Numbered from the stretch's first letter, positions 33,922 to 43,515 are shown. The stretch: DNA of 64,000 nucleotides from Gracilinema caldarium DSM 7334 (GCF_000219725.1 NC_015732.1:1-64000); one strand, 5' to 3'. The notes: a model not told the origin generated them from the sequence alone. Translations and numbers: made by a program.

Positions 33922-35396
33922 TTGTAGATGATGAAGAACCGGTATTAGATAGTTTTTCCTATATGATTAAAGAATATAGTTCAGATTTTGTTTTAGCCGG
34001 TAAAGCTCGAAATGGTTTTGAAGCATTAAGTGCCATACATGATTTGCAACCGGATGTTGTATTTATGGATATTAATATACCTGGAATGGATGGATTAAAA
34101 GTTATAGATACAGTACATAGCCAATATCCTCATATGATTTTTGTATTATCAACTGCTTATGAACGGTTTGATCTTGCTCAAAAGGCAATACCTCTTGGCG
34201 TACACGCATATCTAGTAAAACCGATAAGTAAAAAAATGTTTATAGGTACTTTAGAAGAAATAAAGAATAAACTTGATAAAAATCGTTTGGCACGAAATGT
34301 AAATGAAAATCGGCGAAGTATGGATACCTTTTTTGCTCAACTTATGAAGGGTGGTTTTGAAGAAGATGATATAGAAAATATAAAGGAAAATCTTGGTATT
34401 ACCTATAATCACGGACGTATTTTTATTATTGAAATTGAAGAAAATAACCAAAAAATATTACAAGAAATTGCATTACGATTGTCAATGAAGTATTTTTGTC
34501 TTTTTGATATGAATGGTGTTCGAGGTTTATTTTTTATCGCTGGAAGTATAGATAAAGATGAATTGCACAAGCGTTTATTTGAAATTATAAAACAATGTCT
34601 TCAGATAGATATCGATGTTGCTATTGGTATCGGTATTGAAAAAGAACTGAATGATTTATATGAATCTTATGAAAGTGCATTATCTGAATTGATAAATAAC
34701 AAAACTAATGAAAAAAAATTGTTTAGAGAGCGAATGCTTATTGTCCAAATTCGGAAAAAAATAGGATTTATTCCAAAATCTGAAGTAATAAAACTCTATG
34801 AGACATATCTTGATGAATTGTTTGAAAATAATCAATTACAAATTGCTAAATGTAAATTAATAATTTTATTTGCATTATTATATGATGATTTAAGTAATTA
34901 TTATAAAGATACAGAACCAGTAGAATATTTATTTCCTTTAGAACAGGAAATCATGAATAGTAAAAGTAAGGAAGAATGTAATAGTCGGGGAAGATCTATA
35001 TTCAGCAGATTATACGATCTGTTTGCGGAAAAACGAAACCAGGCAATGCCGATTCCATTGTTAAAGGCGATACATTACATGCAGGATCATTATTCAGAAC
35101 CAATACAGCTGAGTACTGTTGCAGATGCTGTTTTCATTTCACCTGCATATTTAAGTAGAATATTTACTGAATATCTTTCAACAACTTTTATAGATTATTT
35201 AACTGATTTAAGAATATCAGAAGCGCAAAAATTGATTAAAAATACCAATATGAGTATAAAAGAAATAGCAAGTAAAGTTGGTTATTCAGATCCCAATTAT
35301 TTCGGTAAATGTTTTAAAAAAATTACTGGATATACACCTACAGATTATCTTGAAAGGTCTCAGAATGACACAGGAGTGTATCATTATGAAAAATAG
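33906..35396 (+). CDS. YesN-type response regulator with AraC output domain
   Basis: The protein has 496 residues. The receiver domain starts MYRVLIVDDEEP, with Asp8/Asp9 and phospho-acceptor Asp55 in VFMDINIPGMDG and the Lys of YLVKPIS. A ~240-residue middle follows, then an AraC/XylS pair of helix-turn-helices at the C terminus (IQLSTVADAVFISPAYLSRIFTEYL and IKEIASKVGYSDPNYFGKCFKKITGYTPTDY). The receiver motif sets ATG 33906 rather than 33882. It probably activates the xylF operon downstream. It overlaps the kinase and the following lipoprotein gene. Confidence 0.94.
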   Translation: MYRVLIVDDEEPVLDSFSYMIKEYSSDFVLAGKARNGFEALSAIHDLQPDVVFMDINIPGMDGLKVIDTVHSQYPHMIFVLSTAYERFDLAQKAIPLGVHAYLVKPISKKMFIGTLEEIKNKLDKNRLARNVNENRRSMDTFFAQLMKGGFEEDDIENIKENLGITYNHGRIFIIEIEENNQKILQEIALRLSMKYFCLFDMNGVRGLFFIAGSIDKDELHKRLFEIIKQCLQIDIDVAIGIGIEKELNDLYESYESALSELINNKTNEKKLFRERMLIVQIRKKIGFIPKSEVIKLYETYLDELFENNQLQIAKCKLIILFALLYDDLSNYYKDTEPVEYLFPLEQEIMNSKSKEECNSRGRSIFSRLYDLFAEKRNQAMPIPLLKAIHYMQDHYSEPIQLSTVADAVFISPAYLSRIFTEYLSTTFIDYLTDLRISEAQKLIKNTNMSIKEIASKVGYSDPNYFGKCFKKITGYTPTDYLERSQNDTGVYHYEK

Positions 35397-36426
35397 TCAA
35401 TATATTTATCTGAGTATGATAGTTTTGTCCGTATTACTTACATGTACAAATAGGACTACTACATCTGACTCTAAAAAAATAACCATTGGATTTTCCATCG
35501 CAACTGATACATTTATTCTTGAACGTTGGAATAAGGATATCAATATTTTTTCTAGTACCGCTAAAGAACTAGGCGCAGAAGTAATTTTGCAGCTATCGGC
35601 AGGTGGAACGAAAGAACAGATTGATCAGATAAATTATCTATTAAAGCAAAACATTAATGTTCTGGTCGTTATAGCTCACGATATGGAAATGATTGCAGGA
35701 GTAATTAAACAGGCTCACGATGCCGGGATACCTGTAATAGCATATGACAGGATGATTATGAATGTTCCGATAGATGCCTATATCTCATTTGACAATGAAG
35801 AAGTAGGAAGATTATTCGGTAAAGCACTTACTGAAAAGGTTCCAAAAGGCAGATATCTTATTGTGAACGGTTCTGTACGAGATAATAATAGTTTTCTTGT
35901 TCATAATGGTTTGATGGACATACTGCAACCCTATGTAAATAGGGGTGCAATACAAATCGTACAGGATATTTGGTTACAAGAATGGAGTTATGATGAAGCA
36001 CTTGAAAAGATCGGGAAGGTATTCGACAGTACTACTGATATAGATGCAATTTCTTGTGGGAATGATCAAATTGCGAGTGCTGCTATACAAATATTATCAG
36101 AACGTCGTATGGCTGGAAAAGTTGCAGTAGTTGGGCAGGATGCAGATCTTATATCTTGCCAGCGGGTTGTAGAAGGAACACAATTAATGACTGTGTATAA
36201 ACCAATTGCAAAGCTTGCCAGTCGTGCAGCCAAATTGGCTATTGCCTTGGCTTCAAGAGAAGCATTCCCCTATGATACATTAACGGATAATAAAAGTGGA
36301 GCCATGATTGCAAGTTATATAGAAAAACCTATTGCGGTATATAAAAATACTATTGATGAAACGATAATAAAGGATGGATTCCATTCAAAAGATGATATTT
36401 ATCGAAATGTCCCACTGGTAAAATAA
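35386..36426 (+). CDS. XylF-like sugar-binding lipoprotein
   Basis: The protein has 346 residues. ATG 35386 gives a lipoprotein signal (MKNSQYIYLSMIVLSVLLTC, lipobox LLTC). The mature part is a type I binding protein close to D-xylose-binding XylF (GFSIATDTFILERWNKD, VIAYDRMIMNVPIDAYISFDNEEVGRLFG, CGNDQIASAA, VVGQDADLISCQRVV). It overlaps the regulator's stop by 11 bases, so it may be a second co-sensor rather than the transport binding protein; xylF follows separately. Surface or periplasmic side cannot be decided. Confidence 0.87.
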   Translation: MKNSQYIYLSMIVLSVLLTCTNRTTTSDSKKITIGFSIATDTFILERWNKDINIFSSTAKELGAEVILQLSAGGTKEQIDQINYLLKQNINVLVVIAHDMEMIAGVIKQAHDAGIPVIAYDRMIMNVPIDAYISFDNEEVGRLFGKALTEKVPKGRYLIVNGSVRDNNSFLVHNGLMDILQPYVNRGAIQIVQDIWLQEWSYDEALEKIGKVFDSTTDIDAISCGNDQIASAAIQILSERRMAGKVAVVGQDADLISCQRVVEGTQLMTVYKPIAKLASRAAKLAIALASREAFPYDTLTDNKSGAMIASYIEKPIAVYKNTIDETIIKDGFHSKDDIYRNVPLVK

Positions 36427-36570
36427 TGACATAAAAATATTACTTATTTAAAAATAGTATATACATGTTTCTTAAAAAAAATACGATGTAATGATAAAAC
36501 TTTACGATTTTCAAATTGGATGAACCAACTCCATAATAAAACAAATCACTACCATGGAGGTATGGGACTT

Positions 36571-37686
36571 ATGAAGAAAATCGTATCATTTCTTTTGATT
36601 CTCGGTCTTGCAGGCTCAATGGCCTTTGCATCTGGTTCTCAGCAACAGGCTGCCAGTGGTGGAAAAGCTCCCCTTATTGGTTTAGCAATGCCTGAAACCC
36701 ATGTTGAACGTTGGCAAAAAGATGGTGCTGCCTTAAAAGCTGATGCTGAAGCAAAAGGGTACCGGGCTGAAGTAACCTATGCTGATGCAGATCAGAGCAA
36801 ACAAAATCAACAGATCCAGGATATGCTGACAAAAGGTGCAAAACTGCTCGTTATTGGTTCTGTTAATGAAGGTGTAGTATCCGCCGTATCCGATGCTGCA
36901 AAGGAAAAGGTAATTGTAATTGCATATGACCGGCTTATTACCGGTACTGCTGATTATGATTACTATATCACCTTCGATAACTTTAAAGTTGGCCAGTTCC
37001 AGGGTAAGGCACTGGAAACAGCATTGAACCTTCCTGCAGGTTCTAAGGATAAACCAAAATATATTACCTTGTTCGCCGGTTCACCCACCGATAATAATGC
37101 TAAGGTGTTCTTTGACGGTGCTATGGATGTTCTAAAGAAATATGTGGATAGTGGTGTTCTAAAAATTGTTGGTCCTGCTCCCTTAAGCTCCTCTGATACA
37201 GCTAATTTCACCAGAATCACTACTGAAAACTGGCGTGCTGATGTTGCAAAGGCTCGGATGGAAAACCTTCTGAACAATGATGCCAAGAATGTTGTTCTTG
37301 ATGGTGTTTTGGCTCCTAACGATACTTTGGCACGAGCAATTATTGAAGCCTGTGCTTCCGATGCAAAGTATGCTGGTGGAAAACTGCCTGTAGTTACCGG
37401 TCAGGATGGTGAAGTTGCTTCTATAAAGGCAATTAAAGAAGGCAAGCAGTATATGACCGTATTCAAGGATACTCGCAACCTTGCAAAAGCAGCAATTGAA
37501 TTGGCAGATGCCCTTTTAAAAGGACAAACCCCCAATATTCCTGGTGCACGGCTTGATACTACTTCCTATAATACCGGTAAAAAGGTTGTAAAATCCTATC
37601 TGTTGGAACCTGTTGTGGTAACCAAAGATAACTATAAGCAAATTATGATTGACAGTGGCTATTATAAAGCTTCTGATATAGAATAA
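36571..37686 (+). CDS. xylF: D-xylose (or related sugar) ABC transporter substrate-binding protein
   Basis: The 371-residue protein is periplasmic. ATG 36571 follows GGAGGT by nine bases and gives a signal peptide with probable cleavage after SMAFA. Family segments include GLAMPETHVERWQKDG, VIAYDRLITGTADYDYYITFDNFKVGQFQG, VLAPNDTLARAIIEAC and VTGQDGEVASIKAIKEGKQYMTVFKD. It is the first gene of xylF-xylG-xylH and is separated from xylG by a stable hairpin, which would favour a high binding-protein yield. Close to the lipoprotein upstream but distinct from it. The sugar specificity is inferred from the family. Confidence 0.92.
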   Translation: MKKIVSFLLILGLAGSMAFASGSQQQAASGGKAPLIGLAMPETHVERWQKDGAALKADAEAKGYRAEVTYADADQSKQNQQIQDMLTKGAKLLVIGSVNEGVVSAVSDAAKEKVIVIAYDRLITGTADYDYYITFDNFKVGQFQGKALETALNLPAGSKDKPKYITLFAGSPTDNNAKVFFDGAMDVLKKYVDSGVLKIVGPAPLSSSDTANFTRITTENWRADVAKARMENLLNNDAKNVVLDGVLAPNDTLARAIIEACASDAKYAGGKLPVVTGQDGEVASIKAIKEGKQYMTVFKDTRNLAKAAIELADALLKGQTPNIPGARLDTTSYNTGKKVVKSYLLEPVVVTKDNYKQIMIDSGYYKASDIE

Positions 37687-37704
37687 TAAGTACAATAAAT
37701 TCAT

Positions 37705-37740
37705 ATTCCGGATAGGGGTATAACCCTGTCCGGAATTATT
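37705..37740 (+). terminator. Intercistronic hairpin between xylF and xylG (partial terminator or mRNA stabiliser)
   Basis: ATTCCGGATAGGG (37705-37717) pairs with CCCTGTCCGGAAT (37724-37736) over 13 positions with one T-G pair and a 6-base loop, followed by TATTTTG. The T-run is weak, so read-through to xylG is expected. Confidence 0.75.
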
Positions 37741-37759
37741 TTGTAAGGCAGGCCAAGGA

Positions 37760-39283
37760 ATGAGTGAGTATATACTTGAAATTGAAAATTTAACGAAAGA
37801 TTTTCCTGGTGTTCGTGCCTTGGATCATGTCAGTTTGAGAGTGAGAAAAGGTGAAATTCATTCTCTCTGCGGGGAGAATGGCGCAGGTAAATCTACCCTG
37901 ATGAGTGTTATCAGCGGTGTATATCCGAAGGGTAGTTATGAAGGAAAGGTCTTTTTTAAAGGGAAAGAAACACACTATCACAGTGTTAAGGATAGTGAAA
38001 AAGAAGGTCTTGCAATTATTCATCAGGAACTGGCATTAAGTCCTTATCTTTCGATATATGAGAATATTTTTTTAGGACATATGCGGACATCGCTGGGGAT
38101 AATTAACTGGGACTATTATATCAAAGAGTCACAAAAATATCTGGAACAGGTAGGTCTCAGAGAAAATCCAGCAACCATTGTTAGCAAAATGGGAGTAGGG
38201 AAACAGCAATTGGTAGAAATTGCCCGTGCGCTTTCTAAAAAAGTAGAATTATTAATCCTCGATGAACCAACCTCGTCTTTAAATGATGATGAAAGTGAAA
38301 AGTTGCTTAAGCTTATTTTGGAATTAAAACAGCAGGGAATTACCTGTATCATGATAAGTCATAAATTGAACGAAGTACTCGAAATAGCCGATACGGTAAC
38401 TGTGCTACGCGATGGTAAATCAATATCAACCTATGATGTGAAAAAAGATAAACTAACAGAAGCAATGCTGATACGAGATATGGTAGGCCGAGATCTAACG
38501 ACCCGTTTCCCGGAACGTAAAAATAAACCTGGCGAAGTTATTTTAGAGGTAAAGAATTGGACTGTATATCATCCAGATTATCACACGATCAAAGTAGTCG
38601 ATAATGCATCGTTCTATGCTCGCAAAGGAGAGATCGTCGCTTTTTGCGGTCCTATGGGTGCAGGACGTACCGAACTTATGATGAGTATTTATGGCCGGTC
38701 TTATGGTTCTCGAGCAGAGGGAGAACTGCGAATGAGGGGTCAAAAAGTTGATACCAGTGATACACGGAAAGCAATTGAAGCAGGCATAGGATATGTATCT
38801 GAGGACAGAAAAAATCTTGGTCTTATTTTAATTCAGGATGTAAAGTCAAATATTTCTATTTCGAGTTTAAATAAATTATCGAAAGTCGGTGTGGTGAATT
38901 CTTCTTTGGAAATCCGAGAAGCTGAACGATTTAAAAATGAACTCCGTATTAAGACCCCATCGATACATCAGTTGACCAGGAATCTTTCTGGCGGAAACCA
39001 GCAAAAAGTTGCATTAAGCCGATGTATGCTTTCAGATCCGGAAATATTTATTGTTGATGAACCAACGAGAGGTATTGATGTGGGAGCAAAATCAGAAATC
39101 TATCATATTCTTAATGATATGGCTGCTTATGGAAAAACCATAATCATGGTGACATCCGAATTACCGGAAGCAATTGGAATGGCAGACCGAATATATGTAA
39201 TGAATGAAGGCCGAATCAAGGGCGAACTTACCCGAGATGAGGCTACCCAAGAAAAAATAATGCATATTGCGTTGTTAAATTAG
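37760..39283 (+). CDS. xylG: Sugar ABC transporter ATP-binding protein (XylG type)
   Basis: The 507-residue duplicated ATPase powers sugar import. The first domain has Walker A GENGAGKST near 38-46 and signature MGVGKQQLVEIARALSKKVELLILDEPTSSL. The second has a degenerate Walker A (GPMGAGRTE, with Arg for Lys, usual in this class) and the signature LSGGNQQKVALSRCML with IFIVDEPTRGIDVGAK. It lies between the binding protein and the permease genes in a standard order. Confidence 0.95.
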   Translation: MSEYILEIENLTKDFPGVRALDHVSLRVRKGEIHSLCGENGAGKSTLMSVISGVYPKGSYEGKVFFKGKETHYHSVKDSEKEGLAIIHQELALSPYLSIYENIFLGHMRTSLGIINWDYYIKESQKYLEQVGLRENPATIVSKMGVGKQQLVEIARALSKKVELLILDEPTSSLNDDESEKLLKLILELKQQGITCIMISHKLNEVLEIADTVTVLRDGKSISTYDVKKDKLTEAMLIRDMVGRDLTTRFPERKNKPGEVILEVKNWTVYHPDYHTIKVVDNASFYARKGEIVAFCGPMGAGRTELMMSIYGRSYGSRAEGELRMRGQKVDTSDTRKAIEAGIGYVSEDRKNLGLILIQDVKSNISISSLNKLSKVGVVNSSLEIREAERFKNELRIKTPSIHQLTRNLSGGNQQKVALSRCMLSDPEIFIVDEPTRGIDVGAKSEIYHILNDMAAYGKTIIMVTSELPEAIGMADRIYVMNEGRIKGELTRDEATQEKIMHIALLN

Positions 39284-39294
39284 AAGGAGCAGGT

Positions 39295-40485
39295 ATGAGC
39301 GATACGACAGTCACATCTTCATCTATCAGAAATCTTATTAAGGCAAACATACGGAATTATTCCATGGTCCTGATGCTTGCCCTGATTATGATAATATTCT
39401 CTTTTTTAACTGATGGCGTAAATCTCAATTCTCGTAATTTTACCAATATTTTCATGCAGAACAGTTATATTCTTCTGCTCGCAGTTGGAATGGTTCTGGT
39501 AATAATTGTAGGAAATATAGATCTCTCCGTAGGTTCGGTTGCTGCTTTTATCGGTGCTATTAGTGCCATGCTCTATAATTCTGGTGCCAATATGTTTGTA
39601 ACCATATTGTTAAGCATCATTCTCGGTGTACTTATTGGTGCGTTTCAGGGAGCATGGATTGCTTACGCAAAGATTCCTGCTTTTATTGTTACTTTGGCAG
39701 CGCAATTACTCTTCAGGGGTCTCACGTATATCATTACTAATGTAAGCCCCATATCCCTACGGGATGATAATTTTAAACAAATAGCATCCGGTATGGCAAA
39801 TATAAATGTTCTCACAATTAATGGGGTGTATTACACAGCTCTAGTAGCAGGTGTAGTAGTATTTCTCATATATGTGGTTTTAGAGATTCAGGGGCGGCGA
39901 AATAAAATAAAATATGGTTTTAAAGTTTCTCCTATGAGCTTTTTTATAATTAAACTGTTGGTAATAGGACTCTTAATTTTTGGACTAAGCCAACGTTTTG
40001 CAACGTACCGCGGTATACCAATAGTGGTGATTGTATTAGGGGTAACTATTATATTCTTTAGCTTTATTACTAATAATACGGTAATAGGCCGCTATATCTA
40101 TGCTGTCGGTGGAAATGCACGATCTGCAAAGCTGTCCGGTATCAATTCTGAATTAGTTGTATTTGTAGTTCAGCTCATAATGGGGGGACTAACTGGTCTT
40201 GCTGGAGTTGTGTTTACTGGTTATATGAACTCTGCTCTTCCGCAAGCTGGTAATAACTTTGAACTTGATGCGATTGCAGCATGTTTTATCGGCGGAGCTT
40301 CAGCAAGTGGTGGAATCGGTACGGTTATTGGTGCGATAGTAGGTGGACTTGTAATGGCTGCAATAAATAATGGAATGTCATTGATGAATATTCAGGCCCA
40401 GTGGCAATATGTGGTAAAAGCGTTGGTACTTCTCTTGGCTGTATTCTACGATATTTATACCCGAAGAAAGACTGGTTTGGGTTGA
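39295..40485 (+). CDS. xylH: Sugar ABC transporter permease (XylH type)
   Basis: This is the membrane channel subunit, 396 residues with about 10-11 helices. The motifs VGMVLVIIVGNIDLSVGSVAAFIGAI and AVGGNARSAKLSGINSE (the loop contacting the ATPase), and LDAIAACFIGGASASGGIGTVIGAIVGGLVM are typical of the AraH/RbsC/XylH family. It has an AGAAGGAG site, follows xylG by 11 bases and ends before a strong terminator. Confidence 0.95.
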   Translation: MSDTTVTSSSIRNLIKANIRNYSMVLMLALIMIIFSFLTDGVNLNSRNFTNIFMQNSYILLLAVGMVLVIIVGNIDLSVGSVAAFIGAISAMLYNSGANMFVTILLSIILGVLIGAFQGAWIAYAKIPAFIVTLAAQLLFRGLTYIITNVSPISLRDDNFKQIASGMANINVLTINGVYYTALVAGVVVFLIYVVLEIQGRRNKIKYGFKVSPMSFFIIKLLVIGLLIFGLSQRFATYRGIPIVVIVLGVTIIFFSFITNNTVIGRYIYAVGGNARSAKLSGINSELVVFVVQLIMGGLTGLAGVVFTGYMNSALPQAGNNFELDAIAACFIGGASASGGIGTVIGAIVGGLVMAAINNGMSLMNIQAQWQYVVKALVLLLAVFYDIYTRRKTGLG

Positions 40486-40499
40486 TAGGTAATATAAAG

Positions 40500-40522
40500 G
40501 CGGCCAATGAGGCCGCTTTTTT
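40500..40522 (+). terminator. Rho-independent terminator of the xylFGH operon
   Basis: GCGGCC (40500-40505), AATGA loop, GGCCGC (40511-40516), then six T. It sits 15 bases after the xylH stop. Confidence 0.9.
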
Positions 40523-40543
40523 GTTTTAATTAAGGTTGTTTTA

Positions 40544-41914
40544 TTAAGGTTGTACTGTTAAGTTTCTAACCCAGCGTTCCTTTTTGAGATACCAGCGTGC
40601 TATTAGATATTTAACCACATCGGTAATTTTAATGATTGCAAACATGAGCACTGGTCCGATACCGGTTCCAAGGGTGAGTATAATAGCCCCCGGAACGAAC
40701 AGGAGGGTATTGACTGAGACATCCACATACATCCCAAGAGCAGTATCTCCACCTGCTCGAGAAATAGCAAACTGTGCATTAAGAACTGTCCATATAGGCA
40801 TATACAATGCAATTACCATCACGAGGCCTCTCGTAATGCTTTGGGCGTTGGGGGTCAGGTTGCCAAAAACAAGAGGAATCAGCAAGGTTGATAGAACTGC
40901 CCCAAAACCAACCACTATTCCTGCAATAAAAGCCCCAAATTTAAGCCAGTTCGCCCGGTTTCGGGCTTCATCGAGACGGCCTGCCCCAAGGACGCCACCG
41001 ACAACTACAGCGGTAGCTGCATGAATACCGCCAAAGACAAGGAAAAAGATGTTTGCTATGGTCCAGCCCGCGGCCATTCCGGCAACTACTTCTGCACCTC
41101 CTCGGCTGTTATAAAGGGCTGTTACAACAGTCTCTGAAACCACCCAAGTTGTTTCAGAAAGCACCATCATTCCGGATTTACCTAGAATTTCTCCCATAAG
41201 TTTTGGTTTGATATGATGAAGTTGTAAAAAGGGTACATAGAAATCAATCGCCTTGAGTCGGATATAGATGAGAAAAGCTCCAACTTCGATCAGGCGGGCG
41301 GTAATAGTTGCGATGGCTGCACCGGTAATTTCGAGTCGTGGTGCACCAAGGTTTCCATAGATCAATATATAGTTTCCAAATGTATTAACGAGCGTCGATA
41401 GAACTGATATAACAAGGGGTATACGGGGTAATCCGATTTCCCGGAAAGCGGTGCCAATAGCAGTTGATATTGCAATGGGAAAGAGTGTAAATGAAATGAG
41501 GCGGAGATAGTCCGCTCCATCAGAAACAATTTCCGCTTGTGCAGAATTTCCCATAGTCATCATCGCAATGAGCCGTTCAGGAATCGTCCATAGAACAACA
41601 AAGTAAATGGCAGAAATAATGAGAGCCATGAGGGTCTTAAAGCGGTATGCCTGTTTCATCCCTTCCGCATCATTGGCTCCACGGAATTGAGCCAGATAAA
41701 TGCCGCCGGCTCCACAAAGGGTCCAAAGCACAACGAGGTAGACAAAATTTACTTGATTGGCCACATTTACGGCGGCCATTTTTGCATCTCCAAGACCGGC
41801 AACCATGAAATTGTCAATGAGTGAAACGAGGCTCATGATAAGTTGCTGCATCATCACCGGCAGGGCAATTTGCAGGGCTTCACGGTAAAAAGACCAAGGG
41901 CCTATTTTTTTCAT
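40544..41914 (-). CDS. MATE family efflux transporter
   Basis: The 456-residue inner-membrane antiporter has about 12 helices in two related halves. The N terminus (ALQIALPVMMQQLIMSLVSLIDNFMVAGLGDAKMAAVNVANQVNF) is typical of the MATE family, and the second half begins near 235 (MGEILGKSGMMVLSETTW). It exports drugs or metabolites by Na+ or H+ exchange; the substrate cannot be predicted. It is convergent with xylFGH. A short direct repeat (ATTAAGGTTGT at 40529 and 40543) overlaps its stop. Confidence 0.93.
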   Translation of the reverse strand: MKKIGPWSFYREALQIALPVMMQQLIMSLVSLIDNFMVAGLGDAKMAAVNVANQVNFVYLVVLWTLCGAGGIYLAQFRGANDAEGMKQAYRFKTLMALIISAIYFVVLWTIPERLIAMMTMGNSAQAEIVSDGADYLRLISFTLFPIAISTAIGTAFREIGLPRIPLVISVLSTLVNTFGNYILIYGNLGAPRLEITGAAIATITARLIEVGAFLIYIRLKAIDFYVPFLQLHHIKPKLMGEILGKSGMMVLSETTWVVSETVVTALYNSRGGAEVVAGMAAGWTIANIFFLVFGGIHAATAVVVGGVLGAGRLDEARNRANWLKFGAFIAGIVVGFGAVLSTLLIPLVFGNLTPNAQSITRGLVMVIALYMPIWTVLNAQFAISRAGGDTALGMYVDVSVNTLLFVPGAIILTLGTGIGPVLMFAIIKITDVVKYLIARWYLKKERWVRNLTVQP

Positions 41915-41992
41915 AGTTGTTCTTTGATACTACTTTACAAATGATTAGTCAATGAGCAGAGGTAATGGTTTTAAGAGATTATACAAGTATAT

Positions 41993-42025
41993 AATGCCTC
42001 TCAATAAATTATATTGAGAGGCATT
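41993..42025. terminator. Perfect 13-bp hairpin after the DUF2892 gene
   Basis: AATGCCTCTCAAT (41993-42005) and ATTGAGAGGCATT (42013-42025) are perfect inverted repeats with a 7-base loop, a few bases beyond the stop of the minus-strand gene at 42032. No long T-run follows on either strand. Confidence 0.65.
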
Positions 42026-42031
42026 ACCAGG

Positions 42032-42235
42032 TTAGTCTTTTTTCTTTGTAGAAAGATGGAAAGGTAGGTAGAGTGGACAAAAAGCTATGGCAGAAGTAAG
42101 CAGGAACACTACAGCAAGTATTCCTAGCACAATGGCTGCTATCCCGCTTAATTGTCCGGTGAGAATAAAGATACCGACCACTACAGCTAGTACAATGCGG
42201 ATAATTCTGTCAATAAGGCCCATATTCGATTGCAT
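42032..42235 (-). CDS. Small DUF2892-type membrane protein
   Basis: The 67-residue protein has two hydrophobic helices (about 9-27 and 31-52), then CPLYLPFHLSTKKKD. The pattern MGLIDRIIRIVLAVVVG...CPLY matches DUF2892 (YgaP C-terminal-like) membrane proteins, although the rhodanese domain of YgaP is absent. The ATG at 42235 follows TTGGAGGTAGTT. The function is unknown. Confidence 0.85.
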   Translation of the reverse strand: MQSNMGLIDRIIRIVLAVVVGIFILTGQLSGIAAIVLGILAVVFLLTSAIAFCPLYLPFHLSTKKKD

Positions 42236-42388
42236 AACTACCTCCAATGAGCTTAAAAGTAATACATATTAAATATACTATATAATTTATAAATGGCAAG
42301 CATAAATTATATAAATATATAATAAGGAAATATAAAATTGGTAAATTTAAAAACGAGAATACATTTTTTACTAATATATCTCTCTGGT

Positions 42389-42418
42389 TTGACAGATATA
42401 TAGATAAGAGGTTATAAT
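42389..42418 (+). promoter_or_regulatory. Near-perfect sigma-70 promoter of the M23-bactofilin operon
   Basis: TTGACA (42389-42394), 18-base spacer, TATAAT (42413-42418). Both hexamers are perfect consensus. The M23 GTG start lies 44 bases further on. Confidence 0.85.
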
Positions 42419-42462
42419 GTCATGATGTTATAAGCCTTCATTATTTGATCAAGGAGTAGACC

Positions 42463-43503
42463 GTGGTTTCGGTCCATAATTATAAACGAATAGAAAACTC
42501 AATTTTTAGAAAAACCAAGAGTCTGGTTGTTTCTATAGCTAAACATATTACATCTGTTATTAAAAAGCTTGTCACTTTGGGGAGTCGACAATATACCATT
42601 ATGCTAATTCCCCATTCTGAGAAACAGGTGTTTAATTTACATGTTACTGTCTTTTCTTTACTTTTAGTCGCGCTTATTCTTGCTGGAATTATTGGATCAT
42701 TTTTCTGGTATGGATCTGTATATACTGATACTAAGGGAGCTCTCTCTATAAAAGAAAGTAAACTGAAAGAAGCTCAGGCAAATCTGGATCAGTTGAGGGA
42801 TGAAACTGCGCAACTATTAAAATCTGCTAAAAATTTTGAAGCGGCCCTTTCAAATACCCTCTCATCATTGGGTATTGCTGCAGGATCTTTAAATTCTAAC
42901 CAGAATCAGAGTTTGGGTGATCTCTCGTCTTTTTTTGAGGTAAAAGAAACAGCCCAAGGTACCTTAAAAGAAGTAAGCGAAATTCGTCGTCTTGCAGGAT
43001 ATCTTTCCTCCGCAGCAGAACCGGTAAAAGAATTGGGAGATTTGCTTAATTCTCAAAGCTCATTATTAACTGATATTCCTAGCCTATGGCCGGTTAAAGG
43101 TGGTATTGGACATATATCAATGTATTTTGGGCAAAATGAGAACCCTTTTACCGGACAATGGTATATTCATAAAGGTGTTGATATTTCGACCTATCGTCAG
43201 GGAGATCCTGTTGTAGCTTCTGCTGACGGACAGGTAGTCACCGTCGATTATGATATCGGCGGTTTTGGAAATTATATCATCATCAAACATAAGCATGGAT
43301 TCTATACCCGTTATGCACATCTGCAATCCTTTAGGGTTCAAAAGGGGCAAAAAGTCCAGCAGGGGCAGATTATTGGTTATATAGGCAATACCGGGCTTTC
43401 TACAGGTCCCCATCTTCATTATGAAGTACATATTGGTTCAGATGTCGTTGATCCACTTAAATACCTGAACATCCGTGCTAGTCTTGCTGGTGTAAAAAAA
43501 TAA
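42463..43503 (+). CDS. M23 family peptidoglycan endopeptidase, membrane-anchored
   Basis: The protein has 346 residues. A basic cytoplasmic N terminus is followed by one membrane helix (about 63-86), a coiled coil (about 95-135), a linker, and a C-terminal LytM/M23 domain. The zinc motifs are HKGVDIS near 236 and HLHYEVH near 325, with an intervening HLQSFRVQKGQKVQQGQ. It probably cleaves peptide cross-links in the periplasm. GTG 42463 follows AAGGAG by six bases. A bactofilin gene follows after 12 bases, a partnership known to shape cells in other bacteria. Confidence 0.92.
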   Translation: MVSVHNYKRIENSIFRKTKSLVVSIAKHITSVIKKLVTLGSRQYTIMLIPHSEKQVFNLHVTVFSLLLVALILAGIIGSFFWYGSVYTDTKGALSIKESKLKEAQANLDQLRDETAQLLKSAKNFEAALSNTLSSLGIAAGSLNSNQNQSLGDLSSFFEVKETAQGTLKEVSEIRRLAGYLSSAAEPVKELGDLLNSQSSLLTDIPSLWPVKGGIGHISMYFGQNENPFTGQWYIHKGVDISTYRQGDPVVASADGQVVTVDYDIGGFGNYIIIKHKHGFYTRYAHLQSFRVQKGQKVQQGQIIGYIGNTGLSTGPHLHYEVHIGSDVVDPLKYLNIRASLAGVKK

Positions 43504-43515
43504 CGAGAAAAATGT

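Noticed and set aside
40529-40553. Direct repeat ATTAAGGTTGT, two copies 14 bases apart
   Set aside because: Only two copies, overlapping the MATE stop; probably chance in AT-rich sequence and not an array.
40584-41024. Open frame of 146 codons antisense to the MATE gene
   Set aside because: Mirrors hydrophobic codons of the membrane protein; no start signal.
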